Assembly: GCF_028769735.1 (NCBI RefSeq)
Contig: NW_026992294.1
Location: forward strand, 120,144 to 184,143
DNA: 64,000 bases
Reading direction: 5' to 3'
Origin: Zonotrichia leucophrys gambelii
Taxonomy: Eukaryota > Chordata > Aves > Passeriformes > Passerellidae
A program made the translations under genes and the position numbers. How positions within the stretch are numbered: position 1 is the stretch's first letter; the number at the start of each line of letters is the position of its first letter. The notes below the pieces were generated by a model. It was not told where the DNA came from. It made no database searches and saw only the letters and a list, made by a program, of their open reading frames with translations. Shown here piece by piece: positions 21,208 to 33,200 of this stretch.

Positions 21208-24200
21208 GCAACCGTGGTGATGTGGAAGATCCTCCAGGTACCCTGTGTCCCACGTGTAGTGAGGCCGTATTTCCCTCGCCTGCTTGTGCATCTGCTCTTC
21301 CAAGTGTTCTTCAGCACAGAAGAGATGGCAGAGGAGGTGGATACCTTCTGGAAGGGATGCCAGGAAGAGCACGGTCTTGCCACCAGCCCCAACAGGTGCT
21401 CCATCTCACTCCTCCTTTCCCTGCCACGTCCCTGGGCAGGAGCCAGTGCTCCCAGCATGACCTGGGCTTTGCTGTGCACACAGGTTTGCAGTGCGGACTC
21501 TGAAGTCCCTGCTCTGCCGAATGCAGCACGAGGATGTGGTGGTGGCAATGGAACGCAGGTGTGGCTGGGACACGCTGCTGTGTGCTGGCACCCACCACTA
21601 TGCCGTGGGTCTGCTGGCCAGGTGAGACCCCCTTCTCCCCACTGCCTCTGACATTTGTGCTCTGTGCCCAGGGAGCTCCACACAGTCCCCGAGGTCATGG
21701 GCCAGAGGGCCTTGTCACTGAGGGATGGCCAAGCAGATTGGAAAAGGCTGGGAGAGGAGGGTGCCCACCAGGAGCTGCCTCCCAAATAGCCCAGGGCCCC
21801 TTGCAGGATGCTGGGGAAAGACCAGACCTGTGTGTGTCAGTCCTGGCAGAGGTTTGGCCCCCTGGCCCACAGTCTTGGTTACTTTTCCTCCTGCCAGGAG
21901 GATGTGCTGTGTCTCCATCCCCTTGTGTTCCCGTATCGCTCGCTACCTGCTCCGGCTGCTCAGCACACAGGAGCCACGCTGGGAGCTGCCCGCCCTGGCG
22001 TTCCTTGTGGAGGTGAGCCTGAGGGCCAGAGTTGCCTGGCTGAGCTGCCTCCCAGCTTGTGGGATCTCAGGATCTGAGTCCTGAGATGCCGGGCCTCCGA
22101 GACCACCCTTGGGGGGCCCGGGAGTCCTGGAATGTTGCCAGAAGTGTCTGGTGGCAGGACTTTGACCCTACACGGGAGACGACACCTTTATGAAGATAAG
22201 AGGACTTCACCGGGGTGAATGGCGAAAAGATTAGCTAATTAAAGGGTGAGACACAGGGTTTAGGATTTATGTACAGGGGGGTTTAGAGGAGTAAGATGGA
22301 GGAATTGGGGTGTGTCCTGCCCTCCTTCTTCTTCCTCTTCTCCTCCATCTTCTTTGGCCACGGTGGCATTTTTGGATTGGTTATTACTGAGAGTGCACCG
22401 AGTTATAAGAATAAATGGTATTGGGGAAAAATGATAAATATTGTACACGTAACAATGGGTATAAAAATACGTGGTGGTCTGGAGGACGGCACAGTGTGCC
22501 CGTGGCTGACTGCTGAGCAGATCTCTGTTCGGCTGAAAGAACATCTTTTAGATAAACAATTAATAAACATAAAAACCGAAAGAAGAACTGAAGCCTCTTC
22601 TCGTCCTTCGATACGCGGGCTGCCCCAAGGCCACCTCGGGCCTTTCCAGGCCCCTCAAACAGCCGAGATAACCGGACACTTGGCGTTCCCTGGGCGGACA
22701 CGAACTACCACAACCTTTCGGGGGGGGCACCCTCAAAGCCCTGAAGACCAGAGAGAAGAAGAAAACAAAAAGCCAACGGAGTCTGAAAAAAACAGCAGTC
22801 ACTGAGGAATCCATCTCTCAGTTTCTGCCGAAGAAAATTCGTAGCAGAACAGCCCGGACCGGAACCAGAAAGGCGCCCTGGGACTACCTCTCGTGATCTG
22901 CTGGACAGAGACCGAGACCTCCGGACTGCCCTGACGAAAGATTTGGTAAGAAAGCCTGGAAATAAGAACATGGGGGGCACACTTTCCCAGGAACAACGGG
23001 AAATTTTGTCCGCCCTACAGGGTGTGACACAAACGTATACAGAGGGAATTCCAAAGAAAGAATAAAACAATTATTGCTATGGGCAAGGCTAAACTACCCA
23101 CTGGCAGAAACGTGCCTGCTATTTGAAGTGGGGTTTTGGCAGGAGATAAATAGACACTTATATTTCTTAGCTACTAAAAAAGATGAGACAGCGTTGAAGC
23201 TGCTGTCTCCTGCAAGAATAATGCTGGAAGGGATTTCTATGCAAACGAAATTCCAGGAAGACCCCCAGATGCAGCAGACATCTGGAGGGGGGGACCCTCT
23301 GAAAGAGGGGGGGAGCAAGGCTCCAGAAAAAAAAAAATTAGCTCTGGCCTTAAAAGGCTGAGAGGAAAATGCTCTCGGAGAAAAAGAGCAAGGAATATTA
23401 TTAAAATACCCGGTCCCAAAACCCAGAAACCCCGGGAAACCCCCAAAATGTCCAAAAACCCCAGAGAGCATGGAGGACTCAGGAACAGAAGGGGGGGAGC
23501 AGGGGGGGGAGAGGGGACCGGGGGGCGCGCTTTCTCGCGATGCCGCGGCAACGGAGCAGGGAAGCCAGGCTGCAGCGGGGCAGGCGGGGAGCGCAGGTGA
23601 AGAAAAAACAAGGGATATGTGTTTTCGCGCGGCTTTGCTTGGCTCAGGGCCGGGGGCAGCGGCGGCCCCGACCGGCAGGGGTGCGGAAGCGTGTGCGGTG
23701 GGGGGAATTCGCGAAGGCTCGGGGAAGCCACAAACCAAAGCCGGGGCGTCTGACCCAAGCAGCGAAAAAGGGGGATTTGCGCAGCCCCAGAAAGCTGCCA
23801 TGCAGAGACGTAGGAGGCGCGCGGTTGTGACGTTAGAGCCCATGCGCAGATCCGCCAGGATCGCGGAATGCACGCGGCTGCCGGCGGGGGGGAGGCTGCT
23901 TGTACCGGCAAAAGGGGAAATAGACACGGGGACGGAGGAGGAGGAGACAGAGTCAGGGGCAGACCAAAGGGGAGATATCTCAGGGGTGGAACAAGATGGA
24001 GACAGTGAAAGTAGTTCGGGAGACACAGGGAGCGGCTCGGAGAGCAGGCAGGCGCAGAGAGCGCAGCGCGGGCGGGAGCGGAACACACCCCCTGTAACAT
24101 CCCGGGCGACGAGGGGCCGCGCCAGGGAGTTCATATCCCGGGGCCCCCCGCCTTCTCCAGACTTGGTGCCCTTGATCAAAACCCTTGGAGTCCAAGACTC

Positions 24201-27200
24201 ACCCCCTCAAGAGAGACGTTCTGGTGTTCAAACCCCAATTTCAGCTGAATTAAAAGCCGAAAACACACGGTCCGGAACAGGGCGACCAACATGGCCGCCA
24301 GCAGGAAGTGAAGCAATAGAGTACGCTACGTCACCAGAGACGGGGAGGCCGGTGACAGCGCCATCTGGTGGCTGGAAGACAGAAGTGCACACCATGCCGG
24401 ATTGGATCGGCGGAGCCACAGCGCCATCTCGTGGCGAGACTGCAACAATGCAACAATTTTTCCCAACATTGTATAAAAAGAATAGCATTTTAAAGAAAGC
24501 AATGCCAACACCACAAAGGGATTATCCATCGACTTCAAGGTTTCATGAAGATGATGAAAGCTCAGATGAAGAACAGCTAAAAGAAGGGAATGTTATAAGG
24601 ATCACAGCATCAGAAGGGGTTCCTATATGGATGCTGTCAGCAGCAGAAGCAACAAAGAGCTTCTTGCATTCAGTGGACACCACAAAAAAGAAACATCAAC
24701 AGGATCCTCGAGCTTCCTTTTCGGATTTAGGAGCGAGGCCAAAAACCTCAAGGCGAAGAATGAGACGTGATGAACCAACGACATCCACAGTACCATTATT
24801 TATGCAAATTCCAACGGAACCTGAAGAAGAAGAAGAATTTCAGGAGCCGGTGAAGATGATGGATTGGAAGCGAATCAGAAAAGCATTGGCTAAAGAAAAG
24901 CATTTATTCCCGGGATCAGGAGATCTGACAATGCCAGTGACATATGATGCCCAGGGACAGAACCCGAGGTGGGAAAGGATGGGTCATGAAATACTCAAGG
25001 ATTTAGGGAAGGCGGCTCAAACTTTTGGGCTGAATTCACAATACTTCAAACAGCTACTAAGAGGGACATTCGCTACATATGATCTCACACCATATGACAT
25101 TCGAAGTATTGTGGCAATGATTCTCACTGACACTCAAAGCCTTGTCTGGGAAAAAAGATGGAGAAAATATCTCACTGAATTACGGAACAGATACCAAGGT
25201 GGACCAAATGCAAACCTCACAGAGGGGCAGTTAGCAGGAGATCCTCCAGATGACAACCCAGGGGAACAAGCAGCTAGGCTGCCACGAAGAGTATTAAGTG
25301 ACATCAAGGAGGCGGCGAGGATGGCAATTATGCAAATCGCACCAGCAGGAGCTCCAGAAGTCCCGTTCTCTTGCATCAAGCAAGGTCCCACAGAGCCATT
25401 CATGTCGTTCATCTATCGACTCACGCAAGCCGTGGATCGACAGGTGACGATAGAAGAAGCAAAGAGGCCTCTCTTGGAAAGCTTAGCTTTCGGCAATGCC
25501 AACCCGGATTGTCAACGGGTGATTAGCGCCATGCCAGGACGGCCATCCTTGGCAGAGATGGTGGAGGCATGCAGCAAGGTGGGAACACCCCAGCAGGTCG
25601 CAGCGATTGTGAAGAACGAATTGAGAGAGGAATGGGAGAATCAATTAAAGGGACATTCAGAAAAGCAAGCAGAGGACAAGACACTGGAAAAGATGCTGGA
25701 AAAAATACTGCATCAACAGAATGAGAACATCAACAAAGTTCTTGCGACGATGCAGAAAAAGAACAATCCCCCAAGAGGACAGTGCTATAGATGTGGGGAG
25801 CTTGGGCACATGAAAAGGAACTGTCCACAAACACATACGCCAGCGCCGGTACAGAAGGCGGAAAGGCCAGTTTGCACACGGTGCGGGAGAGGAAGACACC
25901 CTGCGAAAGAATGTTATTCCCGAACAGACGTGGATGGAAATCCGTTACCGTATCCGGGAAACGCAAGGCGCAGCGTGGACCAGCGCGCTCAGACACAAGT
26001 ACTGGCGGTGTCGCAAGAGCAGACGGGGCAATCATCAGTGAGCAACAAGCAGACGCCCTCAGCAAAACCCTCAGCCGATTCCACAGTGACCCAGACCTCC
26101 TCCCACCAGGGGCACAGTGCACATTGGCAGCTTCAAAATTAATATGCTTTCTAGACGAAAGTCATGCAGAAATACCAACAGGTGTCTGCGGGGACTCATA
26201 TAAGAAGCAAGATTTCTTGATAATTGGACAAGATAAGTGCAGTATTCTTGGACTCATTGTCTATCCAACAGTTATCTCAGCGGACAAAAATACAGAATTG
26301 ACAGTGTTGGCAAGAGCACTTCGTCCACCATTGACTGTACCAGAAAACACTGTGGTTGCGAGAGCCTTTGCACTGCCGCCACACGCAGTTGGAGAGGTCA
26401 TGTCAATCTTTGACGAAGAAGGTTTCCCTATGAAGGAACATGTTGAAGTACATACAACATGGGTGAAGCACATAGGTCGAGACCGACCCACGCTCACATG
26501 CCAATTGACATGCGGGAACGGAACAATAGCGATCACAGGCATGCTCGATACAGGGGCGGATGTAACAGTGATATCATACATCTTTTGGCCACGCAGTTGG
26601 AGCTTGGTTGCGCCACTGGGTTCTCTCTCAGGCATAGGGGGAGCATCTCTGTGTCTGCAAAGCGAGAATTCTGTCGTTGTCATGGGACCAGGAGACAAGA
26701 CGGCGGTCATTTGTCCTTTTATTGTCCAAAAGCCGATCACAGTCTGGGGTCGAGACCTTTTGGCACAATGGGGTGCGAAGATCGAAGTGGATTTTTAGTA
26801 GGGGAGTGCAGCACTCCCCACACTGAAACTGACATGGAAAACCGATGATCCAGTTTGGGTGGATCAGTGGCCCCTTGAGCGGAAAAAGTTGAGTGCTTTG
26901 AGAAACCTGGTCCGAGAACAATTGCAGGCGGGACACATCAAGCCAACAGACAGCCCTTGGAATTCTCCAGTGTTTGTCATCAAGAAAAAACTATCGGGCA
27001 AATGGAGATTGTTACACGATCTCAGGAAGATCAACGAAGTCATAGAAGACATGGGACCGCTTCAATTGGGACTTCCATCTGTCTCAATGATTCCCAGAGA
27101 TTGGCAGCTTGTGGTCATTGACCTCAAGGATTGTTTTTTCAGTATCCCACTCCATCCAGATGACGCTCCGAGATTCGCCTTTTCAGTTCCGAGTATCAAC

Positions 27201-30200
27201 AAGGAAACGACTCTGCAGCGGTACCATTGGGTCGTTCTTCCACAGGGTCTAAAAAACTCTCCGACGATCTGCCAATGGTACGTGGCACGAGCTTTGGCAC
27301 CAGCACGGAAGAAATTTCCAAAGGTAAAGATCATTCATTACATGGATGATTTGCTCATTGCAGCATCAACACAACAGGAGCTGCAAGAAGCTCGTGACTG
27401 TGTGATCGCAGAGGTGCAAAAGGCAGGTCTAGAAATCAGCATTTCGAAGATTCAAGAGGTTGCACCTTGGAAATATCTAGGGTGGAAAATTTCAGAAAGA
27501 ACAATAAAGCCTCAAAAAGTGGAGATCAGCACCAAGATCACCAATCTGCACGATTTGCAACAGCTTCTGGGAGAAATCAACTGGATGAGGCCGGTTTTGG
27601 GAATCACAAACAGCGACATCCCAGCGTTGCTCGATCTTTTGAGAGGAGACACAGACATTCGGTCTCCCAGGACACTCACGCAAGAAGCAAAGAAGCAATT
27701 GGAGAAAGTTGCAGACGCGATACAGAAAAGGCAGGCACATCGATTTGTTCCAACGTTGCCTTTTCAACTGGCAGTGCTGGGGAAGAAAACACAGTTCCAT
27801 GGTTTGATCTTCCAATGGGACGAGTCGCAAAAGGACTCTTTGATAATCATAGAGTGGATTTTCCTACCACACAGGCCCGCAAAAACAATTCTTACAGATT
27901 TGGAGATGGCAGCACAGATCATCATAAAAGCGAGAACAAGGTTGCTGACGATGGCAGGAAGAGAATTCTCAACCATCAGGTTACCCTTGAAACAAGACTA
28001 TTTCGAGTGGGCGATGCAACAATCGAAAGACCTGTTAATCGCATTGTTGGCGTTCCCAGGAACTTGCACAATCCACTTTCCGCAACACAAGATACTGCAA
28101 TCGCAAATATGTTATAAAACAAAACCAAGGATAAGTGAAGAACCTTTGGACGGGATCACAGTGTTCACGGATGGCTCAGGGAAGACACACAAGTCAGTGA
28201 TCACGTGGAGAGACTCAACGACAGGGGATTGGGAATCTGATGTGAGGAAGGTTCAGGGCTCTCCACAAATTGTGGAGTTGGCAGCTGTTGTCCGAGCATT
28301 TCAGTTGTTCAAACAACCTCTCAATCTGGTGACAGACTCCGCATATGTTGCGGGTGTGGTCAAGAGATTGGAAGGTTCGCTCTTGAAAGAAGTCAGTAAT
28401 GGGGTTTTATACTCCTATCTGACGAGCTTGAAGGCATTGCTAGAGGGCAGGGAAAGAGAGTATTTTATCACACACATTAGAGCGCACACGACACTTCTGG
28501 GATTTTTAGCGGAGGGAAATGCTCGAGCGGACAGGTTGACAATGCCCATTTCGCAAACACTGCCAGACATTTTTGAGCAAGCAAGGTTAAGTCATGCGTT
28601 CTTTCATCAGAATGCGCAAGCGCTGATGGAGTCCTTTCGTCTCACAAAGAGTCAGGCGAGGGAGATCATTAGTGCTTGCCCAGACTGCCAGTTTGTGCAG
28701 CCACCTTCTTCCACCGGTGCTATCAATCCGCGGGGGCTGCAAAGTCTTCAGTTGTGGCAAGCTGATGTCACGAAATATCCATCTTTTGGGAGGCTCAAAA
28801 ATGTTCATGTTTCTGTAGATACATTCTCAGGTGCAGTCTTTGCTTCAGCACATGCAGGGGAAACAGCAGACCATGCTTGCCGACATTTTCTGCAAGCATT
28901 TGCAGCATTAGGTGTGCCTCAGGAGATAAAAACAGATAATGGTCCAACGTATACAGGCAGGGTGCTTGACAAATTCCTGAAAAAATGGGGTGTCAGACAC
29001 ACGTTCGGTATTCCACATTCACCCACAGGTCAAGCAATCATTGAAAGAACACATCACACCCTGAAATCCCTTCTGGACAGACAGAGAAGGGGTGAACCAG
29101 AGGCAACACCTCACATGAAATTAAATAAGGCACTGTATGTGTTGAATTTCTTAAATAGCTCATCCTCGGAACCTAATCCACCAATCGTGAGACACTTTCT
29201 AAATAGCACACAGGCAAAGCTAAGGGAAAACCCTTTGGTTTTGATCAGGAACCCAGAGACAGGACAAATAGAGGGTCCTTTCAGACTAATCACTTGGGGC
29301 AAGGGTTTCGCTTGTATCTCCACAGATCGAGGTCTAAAGTGGGTGTCGGCGCGGCACGTGAAGCCATTCCGGACGCGAGAACCCGAGAACGCTGATCCGA
29401 GAAACAAAGAGACGAGTACTCAGACAGAAGTCGAGACTCAGGCCGGAAAGAGCGATCCCGAAGAAAAATAAAAAGAAACTAAGGACTTTGGGGATTTCTG
29501 TATAAAAGCGTAATAATGAGTATCATGATGCTTATGTGCATCATTCTTTCATTCATTGCAGCAAGTAAGGGAGAAGATTTACCTGTAAATCAGCCAAGGC
29601 AAAATCTATGGGAGACTTTGGCTCAAGCAGCAAATCTAGATAGTATTTGCCTGACACATTCGAGGCCAGGAAAACCATTTTCTGCATGCATGGTTGGATT
29701 GCCAGTGAACGAATGGCCAGTTCCAGGGCATTCCGCAGTTAACATTTCACAGGTCATTGAAAATCCTGTGAAAGAGTGGTGTGCTTGGACACATCTACTT
29801 CCTGTGGCTTCTACAGAACCTCAGGAATTGGAGATTTTTGGGTCCATGACAATGGGATTCTGCATGCAGTTTGAAGTTCCGGAGGCCACAAAGGCAAAAA
29901 CTATCGACTTAACTCCCAATCATGAGTTTTATAAGAATGCATCAGCTTGGTGCAAATATACAAAGAGAACTGCCAAAGGATCAATCCAAGTCCCAGTGCA
30001 ATTGCCACGGGGTTTGTTTTTAATTTGCGGGGACAGAATTTGGCACGGCATTCCTGCTAATGCCACGGGAGGTCCATGCAGCATTGGGGAAATTTCAATG
30101 CTGTCGCCTGATTTGAACATGTTAAGAGAGAAAAGGCGCAGAGGAAAAAGATCAATCCAAAATTATGCGACAGATTGCAATGACGAAGTATTTTCTTGGG

Positions 30201-33200
30201 ATAAGAAAACAAGCATTGCTACGGCAATTTTCTCACCTCAAACAGCATCAGGGGTGGCTTTGACTCAGATCGACCACATGGGTTGCTGGTTGAGCAAACA
30301 TGCACGTGTCTGTGTCTGTCGCATTGGATGACATGTTAAAAGATGTTAGTGGTATAAGACAGGCGACTCTTCAAAACAGAGCTGCAATCGATTATCTATT
30401 GCTCGCCCATGGACATGAGTGTGAAGAGTTTGAAGGGATGTGCTGCATGAATCTCTCAGATCACTCAAAATCAATTCATGAAAGTATTAGAAACATAAAA
30501 GACAGCGTAAATAAGCTTGGCGAGATCACGGGATCATGGATTGATCAGCTGGCAGATTTCTTTGACATTTCTCCTATTTGGAGAAGAATTTTAAGGGTAG
30601 GGTTTTACGTTTTAATAGTCCTACTAGTCCTCATGATTGTCGTCCCGTGCATTTTTGTATGTCTGAAGCGCGCCATGAATCGGGTGATAAAAGAGGTTTT
30701 CTTGGTGCAAACAGAAGGGGGAGATGTGGGATCTCAGGATCTGAGTCCTGAGATGCCGGGCCTCCGAGACCACCCTTGGGGGGCCCGGGAGTCCTGGAAT
30801 GTTGCCAGAAGTGTCTGGTGGCAGGACTTTGACCCTACACGGGAGACGACACCTTTATGAAGATAGGAGGACTTCACCGGGGTGAATGGCGAAAAGATTA
30901 GCTAATTAGAGGGTGAGACACAGGGTTTAGGATTTATGTACAGGGGGGTTTAGAGGAGTAAGATGGAGGAATTGGGGTGTGTCCTGCCCTCCTTCTTCTT
31001 CCTCTTCTCCTCCATCTTCTTTGGCCACGGTGGCATTTTTGGATTGGTTATTACTGAGAGTGCACCGAGTTATAAGAATAAATGGTATTGGGGAAAAATG
31101 ATAAATATTGTACACGTAACAATGGGTATAAAAATACGTGGCGGTCCGGAGGACGGCACAATGTGCCCGTGGCTGACTGCTGAGCAGATCTCTGTTCGGC
31201 TGAAAAGAACATCTTTTGGATAAACAATTAATAAACATAAAAACTGAAAGAAGAACTGAAGCCTCTTCTCGTCCTTCGATACGCGGGCTGCCCCAAGGCC
31301 ACCTCGGGCCTTTCCAGGCCCCTCAAACAGCCGAGATAACCGGACACCAGCTCTCTGCCTTCTTGGAGCTACAGCTGCCTGGGACCGTGCCTGCGCCCTG
31401 TGCTGCTGCCTGGGCCCGGCCCTGTGCGGCCCTGGGCTCCTGCCAGCCGAGTCCCCTGTCACTGACCTGTGCCTTTCAGGCCCTCAAGTGGCTGGACTTG
31501 AGTGAATGCGGCGTTAACAGAGTCCTGCAAATCTTGTCAAGGCAGCTGCAGAGTGAATGCAGGGAGAGGTGTCGACTGGCGCTCAGGGCCCTTCTCAAGC
31601 TTACTGATGATCCCTCCATGGTGAGAAGGCGGCAGCAGCTGAGGCTGAGCTGGGGAATGCAGTCACTTGGGCTTGGCAGGGCTTTGGGTGCTGGAGCAGC
31701 TGCTCCCAGCTCTCCTGCCTCCCGGTTCAGCTGCCCAAGTTCTTTAGGACAGGCCTTTGGCCTCTGGGCCCTGCGGCAGCAGGATGGCATTTCGTAAACT
31801 CGTTTTCTGCACAGACCAAAAACATGCAGAGCCTGACTGAAAGTCTTGTGGAGCTCCTGTGGGATGCAGAGATAGTTATGATGACAGTCATGCTACTCAA
31901 CTCTATCATCTTGGACAGTGACAGCCCCATCACAATGCAGCTGGTTGAGGCGCTGCTGCCACTCTTTGACCACTTAAGGCTCACTGCTCCCAGCCACAGC
32001 CACTGGGTGCTGTCCAGACACTTTATGCCCTGTGGATTTACAGGCTTGCGCCAAGCTGAGCTCGGTGCAGCCAACGCTGAGGTCTTTTTTTCTTCCTTTC
32101 ATACAGGACAATAGCCAGGTGCAGCTGATCTCCATAATGCTCTTCCAAACATTGGTGACTCATCCAGAGGAAAAGACAAAAAAGGACCTGAAGACACCCC
32201 TGCGCAAGAGCCTGCTGCCACTCTTCTTCCACTGCCATGATGAGAATGAGCGTGTGGCACAGGTGAGGACTCGTGGGCTGCTGCTGTCCCTCTGGCAGGA
32301 GGCTCGGCTGCCTCTTGCCCTGGCGCCTGCCGGGCTGCAGCCTCCTCAAGGCCTTGGCACAGGGACGTGGGTCCTGCGCCCTGGGCTGTGGGGCCATCTC
32401 CGCATCTCGGCTGCTCTCCAGGCTTCTCAGGAAACACTGCTTTGTGTGGCTGAGTTCCTGAAGAGGAGGGATCTTGAAAGACTGCTGAAGAACAAGAAGC
32501 TGTGGAAGTTCGCTGAGTTCCTGGTAAGGAGGGCCTGCAAGCCCCAGCCTCAGCCTGGAGAAGGCCCCTGAGGGCGGTGCTCAGGGTGCGGGGCTGGCAG
32601 CTGTGCCCCTGCCTGCTGCTGCAGCCAGAGGCCCCGCGGGCTCTTCTCCAGGCTCCCGATGGAGCCCCGGCCCGGCGGGGCTGCGGGGTGGCACCGCGGC
32701 TTCCCGGGCAGCAGCCGGCCCTCGGCCTCACCCCTCGGGAGCCCTTGGCCAGTGGCTGCTGGCCGCGCCTCAGGGCTGTGCGGGCAGGGGAGGCCGGGGC
32801 TGGGCGCAGGCAGTGCCCGGCCCAGGGGCTGAGCTCGCACCAACCCTTCCCTCCTGCCGCTCTCTCCAGCTGGCAGAGGACAGGAGCCGAGTGGCCGAGC
32901 ACCTGCGCCAGGCCCTGAGCTACCTGGAGAGCCCACAGGAGTCCCTGCGAGAGGCGGCCATGAAGTTCATGGGTGAGCCACGCGCCCGAGGTGCCCTTCC
33001 CCTCCCCGGCCCGCCGCAGCTCGGCCCCAGCCCCGCTTGCTGCCCCGGCAGCGCCAACCGGGCCCGGCGCCGTGGAGCCTCGCCTGGCCTGGTCATTGCT
33101 GCTGCCGCCCTCTGGCGGCCGTGCTCTGGGGCGGCAGCGTGCAGCAAGGGCCGGGCTGAGCCCTGCCGGGCCAGCAGCCCGTGTGGCCACAGCGCCGGCA

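Larger units (their letters stand above)
22058..31346 (+). mobile_element. ERV-C: young, nearly complete beta-like provirus in an MROH intron
   Basis: LTR-to-LTR, 9289 bp, with 6-bp target duplication ccagct at 22052-22057 and 31347-31352. The LTRs (621 and 622 bp) differ by 7 substitutions and one single-base indel, about 1.1%. Order: LTR, primer site, leader, gag, pro, pol, env, polypurine tract, LTR. Damage: frameshift and TGA in matrix, a frame disturbance at pro-pol, and a frameshift in env. Pol is open throughout with all catalytic residues. It lies in the sense direction of the host gene, so its promoter and poly(A) signal could affect the host transcript. Confidence 0.97.

Noticed and set aside
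22679..22698. tRNA-Lys primer site for ERV-C
   Set aside because: Only the first bases TGGCG fit Lys; the rest fits the tRNA-Asn complement better.
22296..22805. 169-codon frame in the ERV-C 5' LTR, repeated in the 3' LTR
   Set aside because: Non-coding LTR sequence. The frame is broken by a one-base indel in the second copy and has no domain.
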